Source of the DNA: an uncultured Acetatifactor sp.
GTDB taxonomy: Bacteria > Bacillota > Clostridia > Lachnospirales > Lachnospiraceae
Direction of reading: 5' to 3'
DNA length: 64,000 bases
Assembly: GCA_910577035.1 (NCBI GenBank)
Contig: CAJTKW010000001.1
Location: 74,642 to 138,641 of the forward strand
Positions 10,064 to 18,918 of the stretch are shown piece after piece. The notes beneath the pieces are model-generated. The model was not told where the DNA came from and made no database searches. It saw only the letters and a list, made by a program, of their open reading frames with translations. The translations under genes and the position numbers were made by a program. How positions within the stretch are numbered: the stretch's first letter is position 1; each line of letters begins with the position of its first letter.

Positions 10064-10108
10064 AAAGCATTGAAATCTAAGGATGAAATCCTTTGGTTTC
10101 AATGCTTT
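10064..10108. terminator. Bidirectional terminator beside the tRNA fragment
   Basis: AAAGCATTGAAA and TTTCAATGCTTT are perfect 12-bp inverted repeats, with a second nested stem (AAGGAT/ATCCTT). It sits just past the 3' end of the minus-strand tRNA fragment, where a tRNA transcript would end. Confidence 0.65.
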
Positions 10109-10112
10109 CCAG

Positions 10113-10154
10113 CGTCCCCGAGACGACTTGAACGTCCGACCTATCGCTTAGGAG
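10113..10154 (-). other. tRNA-Arg(CCT) 3' fragment, probable ICE attachment site
   Basis: Read on the minus strand this holds the anticodon loop CTCCTAA, the 3' side of the anticodon stem, a variable region, a T arm (GGACG-TTCAAGT-CGTCT) and the 3' acceptor strand CGGGGAC. The 5' half is absent: bases upstream of the loop cannot pair with the anticodon stem. Such a 3' fragment is the usual distal end left when an ICE inserts into a tRNA 3' end. The orientation places the element to the right, which fits the gene content. Confidence 0.72.
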
Positions 10155-10402
10155 TTAAATTCCCCATTTCCACCGGGATACGGCGTAGTCCATGTGACCT
10201 CTCCAAACGCAATAATATCAAGGATTTCGAACTTCCATTTTACTCAATAACACGTCTTGTTCCATCTCATTATCCATAGTATTCCATGTTATTATTAGCA
10301 AAATGTTAGCAGTTTTACAATTTTCTCAAATTGGAACGCTCTGCGTTCAACTTGTCTCTTCCTATTATAAACGCAAAAAATACAAAAATCAAGGAGAAGC
10401 AA
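10155..10402. other. Left terminal region of the ICE, no gene seen
   Basis: About 250 bp, AT-rich on its right half, lies between the attachment fragment and the first element gene. I see no convincing reading frame. It should contain the end sequences recognised by an integrase and the promoter of the first gene, but I cannot define either. Confidence 0.5.
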
Positions 10403-11569
10403 ATGTCAGAATATGAACTTGAAATCAAACAGATCGTGGACTATCCACGCTGCCGGATTTACCGGCAATTCATACAGTCATTGATGAACGACTCGAATCT
10501 TCGCGCCAGCGGAGGTTCGGGTCTTTTTTATTACACGGTTCTTTGCAGTTACGCAAATTTCCGTACTTCCTACCGCCGTCTGGATGGGATCAGCTACACT
10601 GTATATCCCGGTGAATGGATATGCAGCGTGAAAGAGCTTTGTTCATGGTTCCGCACACGGTTTCAGCATCAGGCGATAGAAATTCTGGAAGATTTACAGA
10701 AACGCCACCTGATCTCCTACCTCACCCTTGCCCACGGCAGGGTCATCAAATACAAGATTCGAGACTGGAAACAGCACAACACGGTTCTGGACTATAACTG
10801 TCCCTGTCAAAAGGACACGGGCTTTTTCTTCCTGCCCCTTGTCACCGCAACGGAACTTGTCAGCTCAGGGCGCTGCTCTGAAACAGACATTGTTCTGGAC
10901 CTGTGGCTCTCCGCTATCTACAACGATGGACAGGTACAGGGGTCTGAACTTGGTCCGGTAGTCTATCTCCGCAATGGGACAGGCTCTCCCTTAGTAACCT
11001 ATGCCGAACTTGGAAAAAGATGGGGCATCTCAAAAGCGACTGCCGGCAGGATACTGAAAAAGCTGGAACGGCTGCAGTACCTCTCCCTAATGACCTTCCC
11101 CGGACGGACAGGCAGCGTGGTCTATCTCCAGGGCTATCTGTCCACCATGTTCCAAATATCAGATGTCCTAATAGATAAGGATGAGGTTGCCATGACATTA
11201 AATATCAATATTACTCTTTCGGAGGAGGCTCCCTGCGAGGCGCCTGCTGCCACGGAACATAATATTTCCGTTTCACCAGAGTTGTCCTGCGTTTCAAAAG
11301 CGCACATGGAGCAGATACTCCAAAAACTCACGGAAATCCTTGCCGCACAAGGGATTGCGTGTTTCGGATGTCCCAAAACCATATATAAGTTATATCCTTT
11401 ATCGGACGTCTGCAGGGAAGGATATTTTAACCACTCTAAAGCAGGCGAGGAATACCGGCTGGGGCTGGCTGTCCTGTGCGGCACCGGAAAAACCGTCTAC
11501 ACCTTTGAGCTTACGCTCTCCCTTAAACCAAATAATCATTTCAGGAGGAACCCACATGAAAAAGAATAA
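10403..11569 (+). CDS. Winged-helix DNA-binding protein at the ICE end
   Basis: The ATG follows AAGGAGAA; the frame extends 24 codons upstream without a better site. Two regions look like winged helices: residues ~55-115 (VKELCSWFRTRFQHQAIEIL) and ~205-240 (YAELGKRWGISKATAGRILK). The C-terminal 100 residues are a separate domain of unknown fold. Its position as first gene of the element suggests a replication-initiator-like or regulatory role. I do not recognise the family by name. The next gene overlaps its end by 14 bp, so they are coupled. Confidence 0.75.
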   Translation: MSEYELEIKQIVDYPRCRIYRQFIQSLMNDSNLRASGGSGLFYYTVLCSYANFRTSYRRLDGISYTVYPGEWICSVKELCSWFRTRFQHQAIEILEDLQKRHLISYLTLAHGRVIKYKIRDWKQHNTVLDYNCPCQKDTGFFFLPLVTATELVSSGRCSETDIVLDLWLSAIYNDGQVQGSELGPVVYLRNGTGSPLVTYAELGKRWGISKATAGRILKKLERLQYLSLMTFPGRTGSVVYLQGYLSTMFQISDVLIDKDEVAMTLNINITLSEEAPCEAPAATEHNISVSPELSCVSKAHMEQILQKLTEILAAQGIACFGCPKTIYKLYPLSDVCREGYFNHSKAGEEYRLGLAVLCGTGKTVYTFELTLSLKPNNHFRRNPHEKE

Positions 11570-12089
11570 TGCAATCGACACTGAAAACCCCTTATACCAT
11601 GACACATGGAAACTGTTGAAGAAATACAGGGATGTGGTCTGGAGCCTGGAGCTGTCCGTCCAGCAGGTAAGGAACAAGTTTGAAATCGAATATGGCAGTT
11701 CCATTGAAGATTTTCTGGACTCCGTCTACCTTGCGGGCGCTGACCTCTCCGGCAGCACGATTGAGCGCCATGCGGAATGCATTGAACAGAGCCACCGTAT
11801 GCTGAAACTGCTGGACAATGCCATTGACCTGCTGCGGACAAAGCACAAGAACGGGGAAACCTACTATTGGCTGCTGTTCTATACTTTCCTGTCACCCCAA
11901 CAGCTCCGCAATGTGGAGGAAATCATTGAAAAGCTCCGCCCCTACATCCGCGACATCAGTTTCCGCACTTACTACCGGAAACGGCAGGAGGCGATAGATG
12001 CCCTCAGTTCCATTTTGTGGGGGTATACCTCCAAGGACAGCATTGCCATTTTGGAAAATTTCTTCCCGGATTCAAAGTCTGGCACATAA
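11556..12089 (+). CDS. Conserved hypothetical protein
   Basis: A 177-residue soluble, charged, largely helical protein starting at an ATG behind AGGAGG and overlapping the previous gene. The segment LSPQQLRNVEEIIEKLRP followed by RTYYRKRQEAIDALSSILWG looks like a helical regulator, but no named family is recognised. It ends just before the TTGGCACA promoter block. Confidence 0.65.
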   Translation: MKKNNAIDTENPLYHDTWKLLKKYRDVVWSLELSVQQVRNKFEIEYGSSIEDFLDSVYLAGADLSGSTIERHAECIEQSHRMLKLLDNAIDLLRTKHKNGETYYWLLFYTFLSPQQLRNVEEIIEKLRPYIRDISFRTYYRKRQEAIDALSSILWGYTSKDSIAILENFFPDSKSGT

Positions 12090-12160
12090 TTGGCACACTT
12101 CCGCACGAAATTGGCACAGTTTTGCTCTTTTCGCGCAAATACGGGTATGTTAAACTGAAT
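12079..12160 (+). promoter_or_regulatory. Phased TTGGCACA promoter block upstream of the T4SS operon
   Basis: GGCACA occurs at 12081, 12092 and 12113, spaced 11 and 21 bp, so all copies face one side of the helix. It is followed by AGTTTTGCTCTTTTCGCG and a weak -10-like TATGTT. Nearly the same block (two copies 11 bp apart, then AGTTCTGCTCTTTTCCCG and TATAAT) stands before the Tad operon at 28.2 kb. A shared activator site for both operons is inferred. Confidence 0.6.
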
Positions 12161-12162
12161 AT

Positions 12163-12286
12163 GCTCAAAAATGCACCCAAAACCATTTTGAGCCATCACA
12201 CCATCCTTTCCGGCTGGTGTTTTTTAATGCCCTCCGGCTCTGTGCCGGGTATTGCCGCATCTGCTCCCACAGATGCGGTATTTTTT
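12163..12286 (+). promoter_or_regulatory. Structured 5' leader with three hairpins, two terminator-like
   Basis: Three hairpins follow one another: GCTCAAAA/TTTTGAGC (12163-12193), ACACCA/TGGTGT then TTTTT (12198-12225), and CCGCATCTG/CAGATGCGG then TATTTTTT (12255-12286). The last ends about 14 bp before the ribosome site of the first T4SS gene. As drawn it would stop transcription, so anti-termination or attenuation must occur for the operon to be expressed. No protein gene is seen in this 224-bp gap. Confidence 0.6.
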
Positions 12287-12313
12287 CAAAAAAATTTACA
12301 GGAGGTTCAAAAA

Positions 12314-12712
12314 TTGAAGAAAATGAATGTTTCCCACAACCCTGACGGCGGAAAGGCTTTGAAAAAGCCCCGCCGTTTTCCTTTCGGGAAGGCTGCCTAC
12401 TGCGCAGTCCTGACCGCAATCATGCTCCTTGCCTACTGCCCGCCTGCTTATGCCGCTACCACTGTATGGGACAAAGCCACCGAGATTATGAAGGATGTGT
12501 ATAACCAGATTGTCCTGATATCCACCGTGGCGGCGATAGTCACCGCCTCCGTTGCCCTTCTGCTGATGAATTTCTCCCGCAGCGGCAGGACGGTTGACGA
12601 AAGCCGCGCCTGGCTGAAACGGATCTGCATCACATGGGCAATCCTGAACGGGCTTGGCTTTATCATGGCCTATGTAACACCTTTCTTCGCCGACGGCAAA
12701 TGGAACGGATAG
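12314..12712 (+). CDS. VirB2/TrbC-like T4SS pilin-type membrane protein
   Basis: Start is TTG with AGGAGG eight bases upstream. A long positively charged N-terminus leads to a signal-peptide-like helix ending in PPAYAATTVW, then two membrane helices (IVLISTVAAIVTASVALLLM and ICITWAILNGLGFIMAYV). That two-helix hairpin after a cleavable signal is the VirB2/TrbC architecture. It opens the T4SS operon, followed within 11 bp by the VirB6-like gene. The family is assigned by topology and context only. Confidence 0.65.
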   Translation: MKKMNVSHNPDGGKALKKPRRFPFGKAAYCAVLTAIMLLAYCPPAYAATTVWDKATEIMKDVYNQIVLISTVAAIVTASVALLLMNFSRSGRTVDESRAWLKRICITWAILNGLGFIMAYVTPFFADGKWNG

Positions 12713-12722
12713 GAGGGTTCAC

Positions 12723-13433
12723 ATGGGAATCTTAGACGGTATTGTGGAATGGATTGCAGAACAGGTAATGCATGGCCTTGATTTGGTATCTACCTCTGTT
12801 TTGGGCGCTCTTGGCTGTGACATGACCGTTTTCCTGCGCTACTTCCCTGCAGCAGAAACAATGTATAAGATTTTTGTTGCACTTGCCATTGGTCTTATTC
12901 TTTTGAACTGGATCTGGCAGTTGTTCAAAAACTTCGGTCTGGGTGCGGGCGTTGAGGCGGAAGACCCGGTAAAGCTCAGTATCCGCTCCCTGCTCTTTAT
13001 CCTGCTTGCGTACTTTTCCGATGACATCATCAACACTGTGCTTGCCATCGGGGGCACTCCCTACCACTGGATCATGGACTCCGAGCTGCCGGCATTGAAC
13101 TTTGCCAGCTTCAACTCCGTCCTGCTGACGATCATAGGTGTCTGCGCTAACGGCGCCGTTGCCCTGATTACGCTGATTCTTGTGCTGATACTGGCATGGA
13201 ATTACCTGAAACTGCTGTTTGAGGCGGCAGAAAGGTATGTACTGCTGGGTGTACTGGTCTATACTGCGCCGGTTGCCTTTTCCATGGGCGCATCCCAGAC
13301 AACATCCAACATTTTCAAGTCATGGTGCCGGATGTTCGGCGGGCAGGTGTTCCTGCTACTTATGAATGCATGGTGTCTGCGGCTGTTTACATCAATGGTG
13401 GGAGCTTTTCTGGCAAACCCGCTTTCTCTGTAA
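12723..13433 (+). CDS. VirB6/TrbL-like conjugal transfer membrane protein
   Basis: The 236-residue product has about five or six membrane helices and starts at an ATG after GGAGGG. The polytopic core of VirB6/TrbL proteins forms the inner-membrane part of the T4SS channel. The order VirB2-like, VirB6-like, then VirB4 supports the call. At 236 residues it is shorter than Gram-negative VirB6 but typical for Gram-positive elements. Confidence 0.7.
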   Translation: MGILDGIVEWIAEQVMHGLDLVSTSVLGALGCDMTVFLRYFPAAETMYKIFVALAIGLILLNWIWQLFKNFGLGAGVEAEDPVKLSIRSLLFILLAYFSDDIINTVLAIGGTPYHWIMDSELPALNFASFNSVLLTIIGVCANGAVALITLILVLILAWNYLKLLFEAAERYVLLGVLVYTAPVAFSMGASQTTSNIFKSWCRMFGGQVFLLLMNAWCLRLFTSMVGAFLANPLSL

Positions 13434-13459
13434 AAGGAAATGTATCATAAAAATTGAAT

Positions 13460-13475
13460 GTGCGCCGCGGCGCAC
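13460..13475. promoter_or_regulatory. 16-bp GC palindrome in the intergenic gap
   Basis: GTGCGCCGCGGCGCAC is a perfect palindrome located 14 bp upstream of the next start codon, overlapping the approach to its ribosome site. It could be a protein-binding site or a tight mRNA hairpin that limits translation. No T run follows, so it is not an intrinsic terminator. Confidence 0.4.
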
Positions 13476-13488
13476 GGATAGGAGTACA

Positions 13489-14454
13489 ATGCAAAAAATA
13501 AAACGATACAGACATATCATGCTTTCAGTCTGCATGGTAGCAGTCCTCTGTTTCGCTTTCAGCCAGCCCGTTTTTGCCATGACGGAAAGTGAGATACAGG
13601 AGCAGGTGAACACTGTCGGCAAGGAAACTGCATCCGGCAATGTCCTGATATGGTTCCTCTGCGCCATTGCCTTTCTGAAAGTGTCACAAAAAATAGACTC
13701 CTTTATGTCGAGTCTCGGTATCAATGTGGGGCATACGGGCGGTTCCATGCTGGCGGAGGCTATGGTTGCCGCCAGAGGAATAGGCGGATTGAAAAACTTT
13801 TCCAGCCAGCATTTCGGCGGCGGGCACAGCAGGGTTTCCTCCCATACCAACGCAGGCTCAAAAGGCTTACTGTCCGGCGGGCTTGCCGGAATGGTGGGCA
13901 GCCGCATTACGAACAGCGCCGTAAAGTCGGCAACTGCCTTATCAAAAACCAATGTCAGCCATTCCTCCGGAAAATCCGGCGGCGGGATTGGGGGGCATAT
14001 CTACGCTTCCTCCGTCAGCAAGGGCGGCAATTTTGCCAACAATGTCATAAGCACCGTGGCTACGGGGAACATTGCAGAGCTTGGCTTTATGAGCGGGCCG
14101 GAGGCATCCCAGGCGCTCCAGTCCTACCTTGGATATGCCGCTCTGGGAGAAAATGCCCCGCAGGTTCCCGCCTTTTCGGATGTGGAGATCGGCGGCGGGC
14201 GCATCACCGGTACGGAGACTTCGGAAGAACATCCACAGGGGATTGCCTTTGGAATGTACCATGCCGCCCAGTATGCCGCACCGGATGGCAATTATACCAC
14301 CATACAGGCAGCGGATGGCAGTTCATGGTACAAGCAGTACGCACAGGATGCCGTGGACAAAACACCCTATATGGCTCCTGACGGTTCTATTGCCTATAAG
14401 GAGTCCATTGTGAAGAAACTGCCGCAGCCGCCAAAGAGAAGGGAGCGGATGTAG
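13489..14454 (+). CDS. Exported or membrane-anchored conjugation protein, glycine/serine-rich
   Basis: The ATG follows TAGGAG. A clear signal peptide (MLSVCMVAVLCFAFSQPVFA) is followed by a short membrane helix (VLIWFLCAIAFLKV) and then a long low-complexity region rich in Gly, Ser, His and Asn. It probably belongs to the T4SS envelope machinery, between the VirB6-like protein and the peptidase. The next gene starts two bases after its stop, so they are coupled. No family recognised. Confidence 0.7.
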   Translation: MQKIKRYRHIMLSVCMVAVLCFAFSQPVFAMTESEIQEQVNTVGKETASGNVLIWFLCAIAFLKVSQKIDSFMSSLGINVGHTGGSMLAEAMVAARGIGGLKNFSSQHFGGGHSRVSSHTNAGSKGLLSGGLAGMVGSRITNSAVKSATALSKTNVSHSSGKSGGGIGGHIYASSVSKGGNFANNVISTVATGNIAELGFMSGPEASQALQSYLGYAALGENAPQVPAFSDVEIGGGRITGTETSEEHPQGIAFGMYHAAQYAAPDGNYTTIQAADGSSWYKQYAQDAVDKTPYMAPDGSIAYKESIVKKLPQPPKRRERM

Positions 14455-14455
14455 C

Positions 14456-15835
14456 ATGGAAAACGAACAGAAAAGTGACCTGTCCAAAACCCTTGAAACA
14501 GGACGGGCTGCCGCACACATGGTTCGCGGGGCCATAAAAGCAGGAAAAGCCGTATCGGGCGCTGCCAAGGGCGCAGCTGCCGGGGGACCGTATGGTGCCG
14601 CAGCCGGTGCCATCTGGGAAAACCGTAAGCTGGTCGGCAAAATCATAATCGGAATCATTGCCCTGCTGCTGATTCCCGTTGTGTTTGTGGTATCCCTGCC
14701 ATCGGTAATCTTTGGCGGTCTGCTGAACACATTTTCTTCCACGGTTAATGTAGATATACCGATCCTGAACAACAATGCCGCCATTGTTGAAAATGTGGCA
14801 GAAATCACTTCCACGTTAGATGAAATCATGGCTGGAGGGCTGGAAGATACCATGAAACAGATAGAGGCAGACTTTGCAGCCTCAGATGCCGATGAAATGG
14901 AGGTCATCAACCCTTACGCAGACCGCCCGCTATATAATGCCAACCAATTTATTGCCATGTACTGCGCATACAAAAATAAAGATTACGCCGCCATTTCCAT
15001 TTCCGATATGGCAGATATACTCCGCACCAACCAAAGCCGCCTGTACTCTTACACACAGGCCGAGGAAACACGGACAAGGACTGAAACAGACCCTGCCACC
15101 GGAAAAGAGGTATCTGTCACGGAAACATGGAATGTGTATACCCTTGTTTATAACGGGGAGACCTATTTTGCCGAGCAGGTCTTTAAGCTGGATGAAGAAC
15201 AGGCTGCCCTTGCCAATGCCTACGCCCAGAACCTGAGCCTTTTTATGGGTGACGGCATGATGCAGGGGCTTACGGAATGGGACGGCAATTCCATCCCCTC
15301 CCTCGGTGATGTCCGTTTTACCGACGGCGCAACGGAAGTTGTCTACTACAACCAGCTGGACGAGCGCTATGCAGGCATGCCTTACGGCACCGACCATATC
15401 GGAAGCCACGGCTGCGGCCCTACGGCTATGGCAATAGTCATATCTTCCCTCTCCGGACAGACCGTTGACCCTGTGGAAATGGCTGAATGGTCTTACCGGA
15501 ACGGCTACTGGTGCAGGGACAGCGGCTCCTACCATGCTCTGATCCCTGCCGCCGCAAGGAACTGGGGGTTAAATGTGTCAGGCTGTTCCGTTTCAGAACC
15601 GCAGAGGATTCTGGATGCTTTGGCAGAAGGGAAGCTGGTGGTTGCGATCATGTCCAGGGGACACTTTACAAAATCAGGGCACTTTATCGTACTGCGGGGT
15701 GTCCAAAACGGAAAGATACTGGTGGCTGACCCTGCCAGTTACGGCAGGAGCGGACAGCTCTGGGATCTATCCCTTATTTTAAGGGAAGCGAGCCGGGGCG
15801 CTGCAGCGGGCGGTCCTTTCTGGATCATCGGCTGA
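14456..15835 (+). CDS. C39-like cysteine peptidase, probable T4SS cell-wall remodelling protein
   Basis: The N-terminal part has an Ala/Gly-rich segment (AAKGAAAGGPYGAAAGAIW) and one membrane helix near residues 62-85. The C-terminal ~150 residues are a peptidase C39-like domain: the catalytic cysteine lies in SHGCGPTAMA near residue 319, the histidine in KSGHFIVLRG near 407, and the aspartate in VADPAS near 423. In comparable Gram-positive elements this slot is held by an NlpC/P60 or lytic enzyme that opens peptidoglycan; here a C39-type fold replaces it. It sits one gene before VirB4. Confidence 0.8.
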   Translation: MENEQKSDLSKTLETGRAAAHMVRGAIKAGKAVSGAAKGAAAGGPYGAAAGAIWENRKLVGKIIIGIIALLLIPVVFVVSLPSVIFGGLLNTFSSTVNVDIPILNNNAAIVENVAEITSTLDEIMAGGLEDTMKQIEADFAASDADEMEVINPYADRPLYNANQFIAMYCAYKNKDYAAISISDMADILRTNQSRLYSYTQAEETRTRTETDPATGKEVSVTETWNVYTLVYNGETYFAEQVFKLDEEQAALANAYAQNLSLFMGDGMMQGLTEWDGNSIPSLGDVRFTDGATEVVYYNQLDERYAGMPYGTDHIGSHGCGPTAMAIVISSLSGQTVDPVEMAEWSYRNGYWCRDSGSYHALIPAAARNWGLNVSGCSVSEPQRILDALAEGKLVVAIMSRGHFTKSGHFIVLRGVQNGKILVADPASYGRSGQLWDLSLILREASRGAAAGGPFWIIG

Positions 15836-15897
15836 TGCCCTGCGGCTTATGAAATACCAGCAATACAAATTGTAATGAAAGCGAGGTTATTTTATCC

Positions 15898-18800
15898 ATG
15901 AACCACCAACGTGAGCGTGATACTTATATCATCCCACCTAATTTTATAGATACCGGAACCTTTTTCGGCGGCTTATTCAAGGCAAGGAATGTGATTGAGG
16001 CCGGCATCCTGGCATCTGCCATAGGGCTGCCGGTCCTTTTATGCCTGCCCCTTGGCCTGACTGCCCGCATTGTCATCCTGTGCCTTACGGCGCTGCCTGC
16101 CGCACTGGTGGCACTAATCGGCATTTCAGGGGAAAGCCTTTCGTCTTTTTTATTTATCTTTGTGAAATACCTGAGAAACCGCCGCATCCTTGGCGCAGAG
16201 GGCGCTACGGGCAGAAAGACCGCCGAGAAACCGACCGCAGACTGTACCACCCATACGGCAAAGCCCCAAAAAACAGAACAGCCGCGCCGGAGAAAAGACG
16301 ATTTCCCGGCGGAATTTGATGAAGTACGGGGCTATGAGATACGCCAGAAGCTGCGCCCCGTGGGGAAAAAGCAGACCTCCGGCAGGCAGGATACTCCCCT
16401 GAAAGACACAAGGGAAAAATCCCGCCTGCCCCTGCATTCCCCGGAACCTGCGTTCCAATACTTAAACCCGGTGGCGGAATACCTGCCCATCAGCAGGGTC
16501 GCAAACGGCATTATTTACACGAAGGATCACCGTTTCGTGAAAGTTGTGGAAGTCATACCCATCAACTTCCTGCTGCGCAGCGGGAATGAACAGAGGAGCA
16601 TCATCTATTCCTTTATCTCCTATCTGAAGGTAAGCCCCGTAAAGCTGCAGTTTAAGGTATTAACAAGGCGCGCCGACATCAACCGCCATCTGGAGACCGT
16701 GCGGCGGGAAATGGCTGAGGAAACCAACGGACAGTGCAGGCTCATGCAGGAGGACTATCTGCAGTTCGTGCAGCAGATCAGCTCCAGGGAGGCGGTAACC
16801 AGACGCTTTTTCCTGATTTTTGAGTATGAGCCCTGGAGCAATACCAAACGCGCGGACGAGGAAAGCGAGGCGGTCACCGCCCTGGAGGGCGCAGTCCACA
16901 CCGCGGCAAACTACCTCAGACAGTGCGGCAATGAGCTTGTCATCCCTGAACAGGAAGACGAGCATACCATCGGGATACTCTACAATCTGCTGTGCCGCAA
17001 TGAAAGCGCCGCAAAGCCGCTGCCCCGGCGTGCAAGGGAGATCGTGGAAAAGTACGCTGCCGCCGGCAGGACTGCGGATGCGGATCACATCCCCGCAAAT
17101 GAATTTATTGCCCCCGCAAGCATTGACTTTACCCACGGCGGCTACCTCTGCATTGACGGGCTTTATTACGATTACCTGCTGATACCCTCTGACGGCTATA
17201 AAACGCAGGTGCCCGCCGGATGGCTCAGCCTGCTGGTAAACGCAGGGGACGGCATTGACATGGATATGTTCCTCTCACGGGAACCGAAAGAGCGGATCAT
17301 ACAGAAAGTGGGACAGCAGCTCCGCATCAACCGCTCCCGGATCAAGGATACCAGCGACACGAACACCGATTTTGACGACATAGACAGCGCCATCCGCAGC
17401 GGGTATTTCTTAAAGGAGGGGCTGGCGGACAATGAGGACTTTTATTTCCTGAACCTGCTGATTACCATTACCGCCGCAAGTGTGGAAGACCTCGAATGGA
17501 AAGTGAACGAGATGAAGAAACTGCTTGTATCCCAGGATATGCAGGCATCCTCCTGCCATTTCCGGGAAGAACAGGCTTTCCTGTCCTCCCTCCCCCTGGT
17601 TTCCATGGAGAAAAAGCTCTATGAACGCAGCAGGCGGAACCTCCTGACGAGCGGCGCCGCAAGCTGCTATCCCTTTACCAGCTATGAAATGTGCGATGAC
17701 AACGGCATCCTGCTTGGCGTGAACAAGTATAACAGTTCCCTCATTATCGTGGACATCTTTGATTCCGCCATTTACAAGAATGCCAACATGGCGATCTTAG
17801 GCACCAGCGGTGCGGGGAAAACCTTCACCATGCAGCTCATGGCGCTGAGGATGCGCCGGAAAGGGATTCCCATATTTATTGTTGCCCCGTTAAAGGGGCA
17901 TGAGTTCCACCGGGCCTGTGCCAATGTGGGCGGGGAGTTCATACAGATTTCCCCTGCAAGCCCCCACTGCATCAACGTCATGGAGATCCGCCGCATAGAC
18001 CACACCGTAGACGAACTGCTGGACGGACCGGGCATCCAGTTATCCGAGCTTGCATCAAAAATCCAGCGGCTCCATATCTTTTTTTCGCTGCTGATCCCGG
18101 ATATGTCCCATGAGGAGCGGCAGCTCCTTGATGAAGCCCTCATACACACCTACAACGAAAAAGGGATCACCCATGACAACCAGAGCCTGGAAGACCCGGA
18201 AATTCCGGGGCAGTACCGCAGGATGCCTGTCCTTGGCGACCTCTACGGGATTCTGAAAAAGGACTCACAGACAAAACGGCTGGCAAATATTTTAAACCGC
18301 CTTGTAAACGGCTCCGCAAGCACCTTTAACCAGCAGACCAATGTATCCCTTCAGAATAAATATACCGTGCTTGACATTTCCTCCCTTACGGGAGACCTGC
18401 TCACGGTTGGGATGTTTGTTGCCCTTGATTTTGTCTGGGACCGGGCGAAGGAAGACCGGACTGAGGAGAAAGCCATATTCATTGATGAATGCTGGCAGCT
18501 TTTATCCGGCGCCGGGGCGACAGGCACCCGCCTTGCGGGGGATTTTGTCCTGGAGATCTTTAAGACCATAAGGGGCTATGGCGGCTCTGCCATCTGCGCC
18601 AGCCAGGACTTAAACGACTTTTTCAATCTGGACGAAGGGCGGTTTGGGAAGGGCGTCATCAATAATTCCAAGACCAAGATCATCTTAAACCTTGAGGATG
18701 ACGAGGCAGGACGGGTACAGGACACCCTGCACCTGTCTGATGCCGAGGTCATGGAAGTCACGCATTTTGAGCGGGGCAGCGGGCTTATCAGTACGAACAA

Positions 18801-18918
18801 CAACAATATCATGGTGGAATTCAAGGCAAGCCCCCTGGAGAAAGACCTGATAACCACGGACAGGCGGGAGCTAAAAAATCTGGTGAACCGCCTGCGTGAA
18901 CAAGAACCGGTCGAATAG
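15898..18918 (+). CDS. virB4: PrgI-VirB4 fusion, T4SS ATPase
   Basis: The first ~105 residues form a PrgI/VirB3-like two-helix membrane domain (RDTYIIPPNF, then two adjacent hydrophobic helices). A charged linker leads to a VirB4/TraE ATPase of about 800 residues with Walker A (LGTSGAGKTFT near 634) and Walker B (AIFIDECWQLL near 859). PrgI and VirB4 are separate genes in many Gram-positive systems; at 1006 residues this is one chain. It powers substrate transfer and pilus-subunit handling at the inner membrane. The terminator-like hairpins after it separate it from the DUF5697 module. Confidence 0.93.
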   Translation: MNHQRERDTYIIPPNFIDTGTFFGGLFKARNVIEAGILASAIGLPVLLCLPLGLTARIVILCLTALPAALVALIGISGESLSSFLFIFVKYLRNRRILGAEGATGRKTAEKPTADCTTHTAKPQKTEQPRRRKDDFPAEFDEVRGYEIRQKLRPVGKKQTSGRQDTPLKDTREKSRLPLHSPEPAFQYLNPVAEYLPISRVANGIIYTKDHRFVKVVEVIPINFLLRSGNEQRSIIYSFISYLKVSPVKLQFKVLTRRADINRHLETVRREMAEETNGQCRLMQEDYLQFVQQISSREAVTRRFFLIFEYEPWSNTKRADEESEAVTALEGAVHTAANYLRQCGNELVIPEQEDEHTIGILYNLLCRNESAAKPLPRRAREIVEKYAAAGRTADADHIPANEFIAPASIDFTHGGYLCIDGLYYDYLLIPSDGYKTQVPAGWLSLLVNAGDGIDMDMFLSREPKERIIQKVGQQLRINRSRIKDTSDTNTDFDDIDSAIRSGYFLKEGLADNEDFYFLNLLITITAASVEDLEWKVNEMKKLLVSQDMQASSCHFREEQAFLSSLPLVSMEKKLYERSRRNLLTSGAASCYPFTSYEMCDDNGILLGVNKYNSSLIIVDIFDSAIYKNANMAILGTSGAGKTFTMQLMALRMRRKGIPIFIVAPLKGHEFHRACANVGGEFIQISPASPHCINVMEIRRIDHTVDELLDGPGIQLSELASKIQRLHIFFSLLIPDMSHEERQLLDEALIHTYNEKGITHDNQSLEDPEIPGQYRRMPVLGDLYGILKKDSQTKRLANILNRLVNGSASTFNQQTNVSLQNKYTVLDISSLTGDLLTVGMFVALDFVWDRAKEDRTEEKAIFIDECWQLLSGAGATGTRLAGDFVLEIFKTIRGYGGSAICASQDLNDFFNLDEGRFGKGVINNSKTKIILNLEDDEAGRVQDTLHLSDAEVMEVTHFERGSGLISTNNNNIMVEFKASPLEKDLITTDRRELKNLVNRLREQEPVE

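Noticed and set aside
12111..12127. Sigma-54 promoter (TGGCAC with a downstream GC)
   Set aside because: The GG-to-GC distance is nine bases instead of ten at both copies, and several repeats are present; an operator fits better.
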